Below are positions 55,502-62,022 of a stretch of DNA of 64,000 nt, piece by piece (positions within the stretch are counted from its first letter, which is position 1; the number at the start of each line of letters is the position of its first letter). Where the stretch lies: assembly GCF_003932505.1 (NCBI RefSeq), contig NZ_QZMU01000001.1, positions 2,551,001 through 2,615,000 on the forward strand, written 5' to 3'. The notes below the pieces were generated by a model. The model ran no database searches and was not told the DNA's origin. It was given only the letters and a program-made list of their open reading frames with translations. Source of the stretch: Thiohalobacter thiocyanaticus. GTDB taxonomy: Bacteria; Pseudomonadota; Gammaproteobacteria; Thiohalobacterales; Thiohalobacteraceae. The position numbers and the translations under genes are program-made.

Positions 55502-55921
55502 ATGAGGATAACCGTAGCTCTTATCTTAACTGCCTTGATTGGGGGCTGCAGTCACCCTGAACCAGAAGAATCGACGAAATATTACGACTCAAAAACCTAT
55601 CAGCGGTTTGTAGAGAAACTCGATGAGCACGGAGTCGAGTACCGAAAGGGAAAGGATCTGAATGTATTTTATCCTGTAAGCCAATCTCAAGCAGTTAGAG
55701 CAATAGCTAGTGAGGTTAACGCGGAATACCACCCAGGATGCGGTAGCAGCTTCACATCCGCGGAAAAACAGAAAGCTATGGAGGCAGCACTTAAGGCGAG
55801 AGGTATTCCATATACAGTTGTGGACCTTGATGCCGGCCCCTCAATCACCTGTTCGCCTGAGCATAGAGAGGCGTTCCACGAACTGTTTATAACTGTTCTG
55901 AGAGGGGGGTACGATGAATAA
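55502..55921 (+). CDS. Cassette 3: putative lipoprotein of unknown function
   Basis: A 139-residue exported lipoprotein. The ATG at 55502 opens MRITVALILTALIGGCSHPEP, with lipobox IGGC; a TTG three codons earlier is less likely. The mature part (DSKTYQRFVEKLDEHGVEYRKG, NVFYPVSQSQAVRAIASEVN, then KQKAMEAALKARGIPYTVVDLDAG) has two segments of the same shape, each a helix followed by GxxY-type strands, so it may be a duplicated alpha/beta module. Two cysteines (HPGCGSS, SITCSPEH) could pair in the periplasm. Confidence 0.7.
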   Translation: MRITVALILTALIGGCSHPEPEESTKYYDSKTYQRFVEKLDEHGVEYRKGKDLNVFYPVSQSQAVRAIASEVNAEYHPGCGSSFTSAEKQKAMEAALKARGIPYTVVDLDAGPSITCSPEHREAFHELFITVLRGGYDE

Positions 55922-55930
55922 AGAAACGCC

Positions 55931-55987
55931 TTCTAACAAGGCGCGCAACCCGGACGGCTTCGCCGCCGGTTCGCTCGATCGTTAGGT
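55931..55987 (+). other. attC3
   Basis: TTCTAAC (55931-55937) to GTTAGGT (55981-55987), 57 bp. The start breaks the RYYYAAC rule at one base but is exactly complementary to TTAGAA, which opens cassette 3. Stem GGACGGC/GCCGCC is internal. Confidence 0.85.
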
Positions 55988-56008
55988 GCTAATCAATACT
56001 GATACATA

Positions 56009-56476
56009 ATGAAGCTGTCCGAAGATTACCGTACCCGACCAATTCGATTTCTTGAATTGTGGGAAATCGATGAGTGGAGACTAAAGGTGTATGGAATCAC
56101 CTATACTGAGGATGTGCTTGATCAGACGCTTGTGGATGCTGCTCGCCAGGTCACATCAGAACGCTTGAGAGAAAGTGCGCTGCAGACGAATCACTATGCT
56201 GTTGGATTTGTGGGCATTCACCAAGGAAAAACTGGAAATTTCGTTTTTGTAGACTGGTGGGCAGACGAAAACGAATTGCACCACCATGTATATGTATCTC
56301 CATCAGAAGATCCTTCAATGCTGGAATATATGACACCATCTGGGCTGACTGCTTGCGCATGGGATCTATTTCTAATTGGTCACGAACGAGACGCATGGGT
56401 CAATCATGTGCTTAAGCAAAGTGAGGCCCCTAGTCTGGAAGACTATCTGAGTGACAAGCTGAATGATAATGTATAA
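56009..56476 (+). CDS. Cassette 4: hypothetical cytoplasmic protein
   Basis: A 155-residue soluble protein that I do not recognise. It begins MKLSEDYRTRPIRFLELWEID. Aromatic and acidic clusters include WRLKVYGITYTED, GNFVFVDWWADENELHHHVYVSP and LTACAWDLFLIGHERDAWVNHVL. No signal peptide, membrane helix or nucleotide motif is seen. It resembles single-domain integron cassette proteins known only from structural surveys. The gene ends just before the broken attC4. Confidence 0.65.
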   Translation: MKLSEDYRTRPIRFLELWEIDEWRLKVYGITYTEDVLDQTLVDAARQVTSERLRESALQTNHYAVGFVGIHQGKTGNFVFVDWWADENELHHHVYVSPSEDPSMLEYMTPSGLTACAWDLFLIGHERDAWVNHVLKQSEAPSLEDYLSDKLNDNV

Positions 56477-56562
56477 CGCACCTAACAAACGCATGCAGTC
56501 GGACTGATCCTGCCCCGAAATAATTGACACCTCTTTGAACTGAGCTATCAAAGAGGTGGAAC

Positions 56563-56874
56563 ATGAAAAGGAAAGAAAAGCACACATTCTATAATTTTCA
56601 ATTCAAGCATACGGCGGTTACGATCACCAATCACCCAAATATACAGTCCATCGACGTTGCCGAGGCACTGAGCATCCACCCCATTATGCTCTACCGGTGG
56701 CGCCAGGAGATGCGGGAGGGGAAATTGGACAATAATGATCAGGAGGCGCGTTCTCGGGACAAACTTCTCCAAGCTGAGAAAAAGATCAAGAAGTTAGAGA
56801 AGGAATTGCGGCAGGTCAGGGATGAAAACGCAGTGCTGAAGAAGGCAGAGAGGGTATTCCCGGGAAAAAAGTAG
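56563..56874 (+). CDS. IS3-family transposase OrfA
   Basis: A 103-residue helix-turn-helix protein (MKRKEKHTFYNFQFKHTAV; PNIQSIDVAEALSIHPIMLYRW) with a C-terminal leucine-zipper-like coiled coil (LQAEKKIKKLEKELRQVRDENAVLKKA). It ends at a TAG directly after the slippery sequence A-AAA-AAG (56865-56871). A -1 slip there extends it into OrfB to make the OrfAB transposase. Confidence 0.9.
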   Translation: MKRKEKHTFYNFQFKHTAVTITNHPNIQSIDVAEALSIHPIMLYRWRQEMREGKLDNNDQEARSRDKLLQAEKKIKKLEKELRQVRDENAVLKKAERVFPGKK

Positions 56875-57728
56875 ATGCCTTCCGGTTCATCGAGCAGCAT
56901 GTCAAACGAAGCTCCGTAGCTGCTCTGTGCCGGAAGTTGGGTGTTACCCGTGGCGGGTTCTATGCTTGGCGCAATCGAGGTCAATGCCAACGCCGTGTGG
57001 AAGACGAGGCACTGCTTGAACAGATCATCCAGGTGCACCGTAAGAGCCAGGGCCGCTACGGTTATCCCAGGGTGCACCAGGCGCTGCGCCAGAATGATAT
57101 TTTATGTGGGCGTAACCGCGTCGCTCGGCTCATGCGCGAAAATGGTATTGCCGCCAAGATGGCGCGTCGCTTTCGGCGGCACCGTCACCGGCACCACCTG
57201 TTTCGGGATAGCACCAACTTGTTGCTGGACCGGGAACCGACAACGGGTGCGAACCAGGTCTGGGTAGGAGATATCACATTTATCAGCGTAGATGGGAAGT
57301 GGTCATATCTGAGCACGGTAATGGATCGGCATACGCGCCAGATTATCGGTTGGAGCTTTGCAAAGGACCGGTCTGCCGCCCTGGTTCGAGAGGCGCTCCT
57401 GATGGCAGTGCAAGCCCATGCACCGACAGCTGATACCATATTTCATTCGGATCAAGGCTGCGAGTACGCCTCAAAGGAATATCGTCGGGTGCTTGAATCA
57501 TTTGGGTTGCGGGTGAGCATGAGCCGAAAAGGACACTGCTGGGACAACGCCTATATGGAATCATTTTTTCATACTCTGAAGACAGAGATGATCTACTTCC
57601 AGAAATTCAAAACCCTGGAAGAAGCGACGGCCTACATTATCGATTACGTTCGTTTTTATAATAGCGAGCGTTTACACTCTGGCCTGAACTACAGAACTCC
57701 CGACTGGGCAGCAAGCGAAGCAGCATGA
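56871..57728 (+). CDS. IS3-family transposase OrfB (made as OrfAB by -1 frameshift)
   Basis: Integrase-core transposase. In the -1 frame the protein continues VDAFRFIEQHVKRSSVAALCRKLGVTRGGFYAWR. The HTH_21-like region (HRKSQGRYGYPRVHQAL) and the DDE catalytic domain follow: Asp in WVGDITFI, Asp in HSDQGCEY and Glu in NAYMESFFHTLKTE. The end NSERLHSGLNYRTPDWAA is typical. Isolated initiation at a TTG (56937) is possible but frameshift fusion is the known mechanism in the family. All three catalytic residues are present. Confidence 0.9.
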   Translation, partial: VDAFRFIEQHVKRSSVAALCRKLGVTRGGFYAWRNRGQCQRRVEDEALLEQIIQVHRKSQGRYGYPRVHQALRQNDILCGRNRVARLMRENGIAAKMARRFRRHRHRHHLFRDSTNLLLDREPTTGANQVWVGDITFISVDGKWSYLSTVMDRHTRQIIGWSFAKDRSAALVREALLMAVQAHAPTADTIFHSDQGCEYASKEYRRVLESFGLRVSMSRKGHCWDNAYMESFFHTLKTEMIYFQKFKTLEEATAYIIDYVRFYNSERLHSGLNYRTPDWAASEAA

Positions 57729-57825
57729 CGGGTGTCAATTATACTGGGGTAATATCAGACAAAATCATTCGCGACGCTCGTGATTTGGCCGCTGATGCTA
57801 GGCGTTATACACCAAGGAGAACTTC

Positions 57826-58290
57826 ATGAACTATTGGCGCATGCAGCTTCATCCAGATGACGCGGCGAATGCCGTCCGCCATACAATGAGGTGCCTTGGG
57901 CTAGGATATATCGGCTTGGATTTCGCCCAACCGCCCGGGGATCTTACCGATGTGCAGTCAGAAGAGATTCCCCAGAGCCAAAGAGACTATTGGGACTTTG
58001 CTCATGTAATGGCTGAAGGAGATTATGTCCTTATCGTCGCGCATCATTATCCATGCGCACTCGTGAAGGTCACAGGTCCCTACAACTACATCCGTGATCC
58101 TGTCGGAGCGCTCGGTGTGTGGTTTCGGCATTTTCGCCGGATTGAGCCAATAGGGTACTACGCAGACCTCGTCACCAACCCCGCTCAATGGCAGCAAACA
58201 ACTATGACAGATACGATTTCGATACTCAGAGATGAATCGAGTTTATCGTACACGCTTATCAGGTCATGGCGGTCGCAAGTTGGTGTATAA
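57826..58290 (+). CDS. Cassette 5: PUA/EVE-like protein (tentative)
   Basis: A 154-residue soluble protein. It begins MNYWRMQLHPDDAANAVRHTM after AAGGAGAAC. The pattern (YWRMQ opening; GLGYIGLDF; FAHVMAEGDYVLIVAHHYPCALVKVTGPYNYIRD; HFRRIEPIGYY) recalls the PUA-superfamily EVE/Mrr-NT-type domains that read modified bases and often sit at the N-terminus of restriction enzymes. No nuclease or GTPase domain is attached. The assignment rests on motif shape only. Its stop codon lies inside attC5. Confidence 0.5.
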   Translation: MNYWRMQLHPDDAANAVRHTMRCLGLGYIGLDFAQPPGDLTDVQSEEIPQSQRDYWDFAHVMAEGDYVLIVAHHYPCALVKVTGPYNYIRDPVGALGVWFRHFRRIEPIGYYADLVTNPAQWQQTTMTDTISILRDESSLSYTLIRSWRSQVGV

Positions 58291-58357
58291 CCATGCCTTG
58301 CAGCCGACGGCGGTTCCGCTGCGCTTCACCGCCGCGGGCTGAAAGCAGGCGTTAGGC
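58285..58357 (+). other. attC5
   Basis: GTATAAC (58285-58291) to GTTAGGC (58351-58357), 73 bp. Stem CTTGCAGCCG...CGGGCTGAAAGCAGG is visible. GTATAAC is complementary to TTATAC opening cassette 5, and its TAA doubles as the stop codon of the cassette gene. Confidence 0.85.
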
Positions 58358-58367
58358 ATCCGGAATC

Positions 58368-59345
58368 ATGAAGTCGAGCCTGCACAGATCGATGAGACAC
58401 GACCTGCATGACTACATGAGTCAACTTAGCGTCAAGATGGATGCTGAGTACTCCCGTATCCGAAAGAGCGCGGCTGGCGATCCGGGGACAGCGGGGGATG
58501 AAGGTGAAGAGAATTGGGCTCAGCTTCTGCGCGAATGGCTGCCTCCCGCTTATCGTGTTGTGACAAAGGGGCAACTGATAGATGGAAAAGGCCAGTTGAG
58601 CCCACAAGTTGACGTCATTGTTCTTAAGCCGAGTTACCCAGCGGCCCTGCACCACAAAAAGAAGTACTTCATCGCCGGCGTGGCGGCTGTTTTCGAATGC
58701 AAACTCACTTTGAAGCGCGCGGATCTGAGCAAGGCTACTGCAACCTGTGTCGCCATCAAGAGACTGTCCGGCGTACGTGAAGGCACCCCTTACAAGGAAC
58801 TGATGACAGGGCCCATCTATGGTGTGCTCGCGCACTCGCATCAGTGGAGAGGCCCCGACGCTACACAAACCATCGACGATCACCTTGTTGCCGCAGACAG
58901 CTCACATGTCGGACACCCACGCGAGACTCTAGATCTTGTCTGCATCTCCAATCTTGCAAGTTGGGTTGTAAGCAAGAGCCCACTTTTCGATCCTCAGGAA
59001 GAGATTGACGACGCGGCTCGGGCCAAGTTGAATCCCAAAGGAGTCCCGGCAACAACATATATGTGTCACGCCGGAGCTAAGGGGGCGTTTGCGGATACTG
59101 AGTTCGAGAATTTCACGCCCGTCGGCGTCTTCGTCAGCCAGTTGTTGGTCAAACTCGCGTGGGATGACGTACAACTCCGCGACATCGCCAGTTATTTCTT
59201 GTCTGTGGAGTTCTCGCGGTCAGCGGTCGGTCAGTCGCGACATTGGGATTGGTCCGTTTACTCAGTCGGCCTCCGCAGGAAGCTTTCGCTGTCCAGGCTA
59301 CACACTGAGATCGACTGGAATGAATGGTCCGCGACGATTGAGTGA
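58368..59345 (+). CDS. Cassette 6: DUF6602-like putative PD-(D/E)XK nuclease
   Basis: A 325-residue soluble protein, the largest in the array. After a helical start (HDLHDYMSQLSVKMDAEYSRIRK) comes GDEGEENWAQLLREWLPPAYRVVTKGQLIDGKGQLSPQVDVIVLKPSYP and then VAAVFECKLTLKRADLSKA. The GxxGE...VDVIV...FECK spacing (about residues 45-110) fits the PD-(D/E)XK nuclease core of DUF6602-type proteins. The rest (LDLVCISNLASWVV, LVKLAWDDVQLRDIASYF) is an all-family C-terminal part. Related domains occur near defence genes, but activity here is inferred only. Confidence 0.7.
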   Translation: MKSSLHRSMRHDLHDYMSQLSVKMDAEYSRIRKSAAGDPGTAGDEGEENWAQLLREWLPPAYRVVTKGQLIDGKGQLSPQVDVIVLKPSYPAALHHKKKYFIAGVAAVFECKLTLKRADLSKATATCVAIKRLSGVREGTPYKELMTGPIYGVLAHSHQWRGPDATQTIDDHLVAADSSHVGHPRETLDLVCISNLASWVVSKSPLFDPQEEIDDAARAKLNPKGVPATTYMCHAGAKGAFADTEFENFTPVGVFVSQLLVKLAWDDVQLRDIASYFLSVEFSRSAVGQSRHWDWSVYSVGLRRKLSLSRLHTEIDWNEWSATIE

Positions 59346-59355
59346 GAGCGCGAAT

Positions 59356-59427
59356 GCCTAACCATTCCATCGAGGGGATGTCCAACCGGCCACGCCGGTC
59401 GGCCACGCCTCATGTCAAACGTTATGC
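59356..59427 (+). other. attC6
   Basis: GCCTAAC (59356-59362) to GTTATGC (59421-59427), 72 bp. Central palindrome CCGGCCACGCCGGTCGGCC. GCCTAAC is complementary to TTAGGC opening cassette 6. Confidence 0.87.
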
Positions 59428-59441
59428 TGCAAGCTATCACT

Positions 59442-59467
59442 TGTAACCTGTAACGACATGGGTTACA
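59442..59467. promoter_or_regulatory. Putative HigA operator
   Basis: TGTAACC (59442-59448) and its inverted copy GGTTACA (59461-59467), with an extra GTAAC between, lie just upstream of higB. HigA-type antitoxins usually repress their own promoter at such a palindrome. It also shows that this cassette has its own promoter region. Confidence 0.45.
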
Positions 59468-59476
59468 CTCCATTAC

Positions 59477-59755
59477 ATGATACGGAGCTTCAAGCACAAA
59501 GGCCTTGAGAAGTTCTTTCTGAAAGGAACTAAGTCAGGAATTCAGGCCAAACATGCCGCCAGATTGAGGTTGATACTCGGCCGGCTGAATGCTGCTTCGA
59601 ACCCGCAGGACATGGACCTTCCTGGGCTCAAACTACATGAGCTCACTGGTCGTCGGAAAGGGGGCTGGTCCGTTTGGGTTAGTGGTAACTGGCGAGTGAC
59701 ATTTCGTTTTGTGGAAATGGATGCGGAAGCTATTGATTATGAAGATTATCATTGA
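59477..59755 (+). CDS. higB: Cassette 7: HigB-type toxin
   Basis: RelE/HigB-superfamily mRNA interferase, 92 aa. The fold and key regions match: MIRSFKHKGLEKFFLKGTKSG, ARLRLILGRLNAASNPQDMDLPGLKLHELTGRRKGGWSVWVSGNWRVTFRFVEMDAEAIDYEDYH. Catalytic basic residues are in HELTGRRKG and NWRVTFRF; the ending DYEDYH is typical of the HigB/Txe-like group. It precedes its antitoxin, the toxin-first order characteristic of higBA, with a 9-bp gap. Confidence 0.93.
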   Translation: MIRSFKHKGLEKFFLKGTKSGIQAKHAARLRLILGRLNAASNPQDMDLPGLKLHELTGRRKGGWSVWVSGNWRVTFRFVEMDAEAIDYEDYH

Positions 59756-59764
59756 GGTGTACTG

Positions 59765-60052
59765 ATGAAGATGCACAATCCCCCCCATCCCGGTGAAATA
59801 CTCAGAGAGCTATGCATCGAGCCAATGGGGTTGAGTATTACTGAGGCCGCTGAAGCGCTTGGCGTTAGCAGAAAAACATTGTCCGCTATTTTGAATGGCC
59901 ATGCAGGCATTAGTCCTGAAATGGCAGTTCGTCTTTCTTTGGCATTCGGAACGTCTTCCGAGAGTTGGCTGAATCAGCAATCCCAGTATGACTTATGGGA
60001 GGCTGAGAAAAAGCGCAAGTCCTTAAAAGTGAGGAAGCTATCAGCAGCATAA
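59765..60052 (+). CDS. higA: Cassette 7: HigA-type antitoxin
   Basis: A 95-residue XRE-family DNA-binding antitoxin. It begins [40 protein letters not shown], a standard HigA opening, with HTH at about 26-50 and [35 protein letters not shown] following. It neutralises HigB and represses the operon. The stop TAA is part of the attC7 start GCATAAC. Confidence 0.95.
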   Translation: MKMHNPPHPGEILRELCIEPMGLSITEAAEALGVSRKTLSAILNGHAGISPEMAVRLSLAFGTSSESWLNQQSQYDLWEAEKKRKSLKVRKLSAA

Positions 60053-60104
60053 CAACGGGTCCCAGGCGGCGCAAAATACGCGCGCCTGAACCCGAATGTT
60101 ATGT
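60047..60104 (+). other. attC7
   Basis: GCATAAC (60047-60053) to GTTATGT (60098-60104), 58 bp. Stem GGCGGCGCAA/ATACGCGCGCC is visible. GCATAAC is complementary to TTATGC opening cassette 7. Confidence 0.87.
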
Positions 60105-60123
60105 CGCCCGTGGGGCGCCGCTA

Positions 60124-60402
60124 ATGAAACCGGCGACGAAAACCAAGTTTTTGTGGACGACCGCTTCGTTCTGCGGTGTTGCAGCGCTGGTACTTGCGGT
60201 GCTGGCATTCGTGCTGATAACAGGCGGTGCGTATCCAGCTGAGGGCTCCGGTTCATTGGGTCATGTCGGTATGGTTATCGCCGGCATCATTGCCGCGTTT
60301 CTTGGTATCTTTTGTGGAGGCCTGGTTCTTGTATGCGCGTCCCACGTCAAAACCATCAAAAATTCGAACAAGCTGACTCCGAATGGCGGAAAACGTGAGT
60401 AG
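60124..60402 (+). CDS. Cassette 8: small membrane protein
   Basis: A 92-residue protein with a short basic N-terminus (MKPATKTKFLWTTAS) and two hydrophobic helices: about 14-34 (SFCGVAALVLAVLAFVLITGG) and 47-72 (GMVIAGIIAAFLGIFCGGLVLVCASHV), then a polar basic tail NSNKLTPNGGKRE. No recognised family. A hydrophobic pair with a glycine-rich second helix is common in cassette products. Confidence 0.65.
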   Translation: MKPATKTKFLWTTASFCGVAALVLAVLAFVLITGGAYPAEGSGSLGHVGMVIAGIIAAFLGIFCGGLVLVCASHVKTIKNSNKLTPNGGKRE

Positions 60403-60408
60403 CGTTCC

Positions 60409-60498
60409 ACCTAACTCAAGCTGGAACGGACGGGCCGCCAGCACCGCACCAGATCGTCAGCTGAATGTGTCAGATCGCCGTTCACCAATGCGTTAGGA
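60409..60498 (+). other. attC8
   Basis: ACCTAAC (60409-60415) to GTTAGGA (60492-60498), 90 bp. It is long, with a central GACGGGCCGCC region. ACCTAAC is not the exact complement of TTATGT opening cassette 8 (two bases differ), unlike attC1-7. Confidence 0.75.
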
Positions 60499-60509
60499 AT
60501 TAAAGCACA

Positions 60510-60812
60510 ATGGATGCGGAATCTGAAATAAGAGCAATGAGACAAATGAGATACTTGTTTCTTGTATTTTTGTGCCTGCTGCCTGCTGGTATAGTTATTT
60601 CCGTAGCCAGTACTTATCAATTGTTGGGGCTTGTACTCATCGTTCTGGCAGCTGTTACGGGTGTGGTTTGTGCCTTTATGACCTGCCCATGCTGTTCTCG
60701 TTTTAATGGCGTATTCTTTAAGGGGATTGCTGGTGGTGTTTTGCCTCTAGGCTTCTGCATGCACTGTGGTAATTCGTACTTATCCGCTAAAAGGTGTCGG
60801 GGTGATTCCTGA
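60510..60812 (+). CDS. Cassette 9: membrane protein with CxC/CxxC cysteine pairs
   Basis: A 100-residue protein beginning MDAESEIRAMRQMRYLFLVF. Two helices (about 14-33 and 36-57) are followed by a cytoplasmic or periplasmic tail with MTCPCCSRFNG and GFCMHCGNSYLSAKRC. The CPCC...CMHC spacing of about 22 residues looks like a zinc ribbon. It recalls small transmembrane proteins with a C-terminal zinc ribbon seen widely in bacteria. Its stop TGA is part of the degenerate attC9 start. Confidence 0.7.
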   Translation: MDAESEIRAMRQMRYLFLVFLCLLPAGIVISVASTYQLLGLVLIVLAAVTGVVCAFMTCPCCSRFNGVFFKGIAGGVLPLGFCMHCGNSYLSAKRCRGDS

Positions 60813-60901
60813 CAATAGGGTCAATACAGGTTGACCGCTTCCTCGCTTTGTTTTCGCTTCGTTCGGTCGCCGTCAAGCGAGGCTCATCGCCAACGCTAGT
60901 G
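60807..60901 (+). other. attC9, degenerate (tentative)
   Basis: TCCTGAC (60807-60813) is one base off the expected TCCTAAC complement of TTAGGA opening cassette 9, and GCTAGTG (60895-60901) is one base off GTTRRRY. The interior CCTCGCTT/AAGCGAGG stem is good. It is probably a decayed attC near the array end. Confidence 0.5.
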
Positions 60902-60922
60902 TTGCGAAGGAAGGTCCGCGAC

Positions 60923-61939
60923 ATGAACTACGAAGAGGCAGTGCAAAGCATCTGGCGCCACTCGGAAGGCGTGCCGGCTGATGAGGCGGCGCAGGTGAAG
61001 GAGATCATCCGTTACGCCACGCTGGCTCCGTCCGGGCACAATACACAATGCTGGCGGTTCCGGCTCCAGAATCGTTCACTTGCGATCCTGCCGGATATGT
61101 CCCGGCGTACCCCGGTGGTTGATCCGGATGACCATCATCTTTTCGTGTCGCTGGGATGCGCTGCCGAGAACCTCATCCAGGCGGGAAGGGCATTCGGCTT
61201 CATGGGCAATGCGGAATTCAGTCCCGCTGCCGGTGGGGTGATAACGGTTGCGCTGGAACGATCGAAGGCGGAAGAATTGCCTCTGTTCAAAGCAATTCCC
61301 CATCGGCAATGCACGCGAACCGACTTTGATGGTAAACCGCTGGCACCGGAAGAGCTGCGTCTGCTTGAATCAGCGGGTACCGGGAATGGAGTTGCCGTCA
61401 TTCTGCTGACCGAACGCGAAGCCATGGAAAAGGTCCTTGAATATGTGGTTGAGGGCAACACGATGCAGATCAACAATCCGGCTTTCGTGAATGAGCTGGA
61501 GAGCTGGATTCGCTTCAGCGATGGCGAAGCTATGCGAACCGGTGATGGGCTGGCGGCGCGATCGACCGGAAGCCCCACGGCTCCGCGCTGGCTGGGGAGG
61601 CTGCTGTTTCGCACTTTCTTCCGTGTGAGACCGGAGAATGACAAGTATGCCCGTTACATCCGCAGTTCGGCGGGAATCGCAGTGTTTGTATCGAACGTCG
61701 ATGACAAGGATCACTGGGTTGAGGCAGGCCGCTGTTATGAGCGCTTTGCGCTACAGGCGACAGCTCTGGGAATCCGGAACGCCTTTGTGAACCAGCCTGT
61801 CGAGGAGTCCCGCCTTCGCCCTGAATTCGCCCAGGCCCTGGGGTTGGGTGACCGGAGGCCCGATCTCGTCGTACGCTTCGGTCGGGGAAAGGAAATGCCG
61901 AGATCGTTGCGGCGGCCGGTAGAGTCGGTGTTGGTTTGA
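60923..61939 (+). CDS. Nitroreductase-like FMN oxidoreductase (Acg-type)
   Basis: A 338-residue protein. I chose the ATG at 60923 (MNYEEAVQSIWRHSEGVPA) because it is preceded by GAAGGAAGG; an upstream ATG lies in the attC9 region. The nitroreductase core has EIIRYATLAPSGHNTQCWRF (flavin-site opening), DDHHLFVSLGCAAENLIQAGRAFG, AIPHRQCTRTDFDGKPL and, near the end, WVEAGRCYERFALQATALGIRNAFVNQPVEE. Length and the RQCTR region suggest the Acg family of split-domain nitroreductases. Probably the gene of a tenth cassette, since an attC-like site follows. Confidence 0.75.
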   Translation: MNYEEAVQSIWRHSEGVPADEAAQVKEIIRYATLAPSGHNTQCWRFRLQNRSLAILPDMSRRTPVVDPDDHHLFVSLGCAAENLIQAGRAFGFMGNAEFSPAAGGVITVALERSKAEELPLFKAIPHRQCTRTDFDGKPLAPEELRLLESAGTGNGVAVILLTEREAMEKVLEYVVEGNTMQINNPAFVNELESWIRFSDGEAMRTGDGLAARSTGSPTAPRWLGRLLFRTFFRVRPENDKYARYIRSSAGIAVFVSNVDDKDHWVEAGRCYERFALQATALGIRNAFVNQPVEESRLRPEFAQALGLGDRRPDLVVRFGRGKEMPRSLRRPVESVLV

Positions 61940-61958
61940 AATGCCACCATGACAGCAG

Positions 61959-62022
61959 TATCAACTCGGACGACAAAAAGCGTCGCTCCAATTTCCGCCG
62001 CCGGTTATGCTGAACGTTATCT
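61959..62022 (+). other. attC10-like site (tentative)
   Basis: TATCAACTCGGACG at 61959 and GCTGAACGTTATCT ending at 62022 resemble an attC: AAC near the left end, GTT near the right end and GCGTC/GACG-type stem parts. Neither core is canonical. It marks the likely end of the array. Confidence 0.4.

Larger units (their letters stand above)
56505..57757 (+). mobile_element. IS3-family insertion sequence (IS3 group)
   Basis: A 1253-bp element with imperfect terminal repeats: left TGATCCTGCCCCGAAATAAT, right end reading TGATATTACCCCAGTATAAT on the other strand (21 of 27 bases match over the full arm). A 3-bp target duplication GAC is at 56502-56504 and 57758-57760. The ends closely resemble IS3 itself. 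Both open frames are intact and a slippery heptamer joins them, so it looks active. Confidence 0.93.
56480..57810 (+). other. attC4, interrupted by an IS3-group element
   Basis: The left part, ACCTAAC and following bases (56480-56504), and the right part (57761-57810, ending GTTATAC at 57804) make one attC of about 75 bp when the IS and one GAC copy are removed. ACCTAAC is complementary to TTAGGT opening cassette 4. The insertion should stop the hairpin from forming, so cassette 4 cannot be excised on its own. Confidence 0.85.
53097..62022. mobile_element. Chromosomal integron: intI, attI and about ten gene cassettes
   Basis: An integron integrase on the minus strand is followed by an attI core (54648) and successive cassettes on the plus strand, each one gene or gene pair plus an attC. 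Cassette starts and attC pairs: TTAGGC/GCCTAAC, TTGGGC/GCCCAAC, TTAGAA/TTCTAAC, TTAGGT/ACCTAAC, TTATAC/GTATAAC, TTAGGC/GCCTAAC, TTATGC/GCATAAC, TTATGT/ACCTAAC (imperfect), TTAGGA/TCCTGAC (imperfect). Seven exact self-complementary pairs strongly support the mapping. A tenth, weaker unit ends near 62022. The region is lower in GC than its flanks, and an IS3-group element interrupts attC4. Confidence 0.92.

Noticed and set aside
54648-62022. CRISPR-like repeats in the array
   Set aside because: The recurring elements vary in sequence, are 57-90 bp apart from genes of different length, and obey the attC core rule rather than a direct-repeat/spacer pattern.
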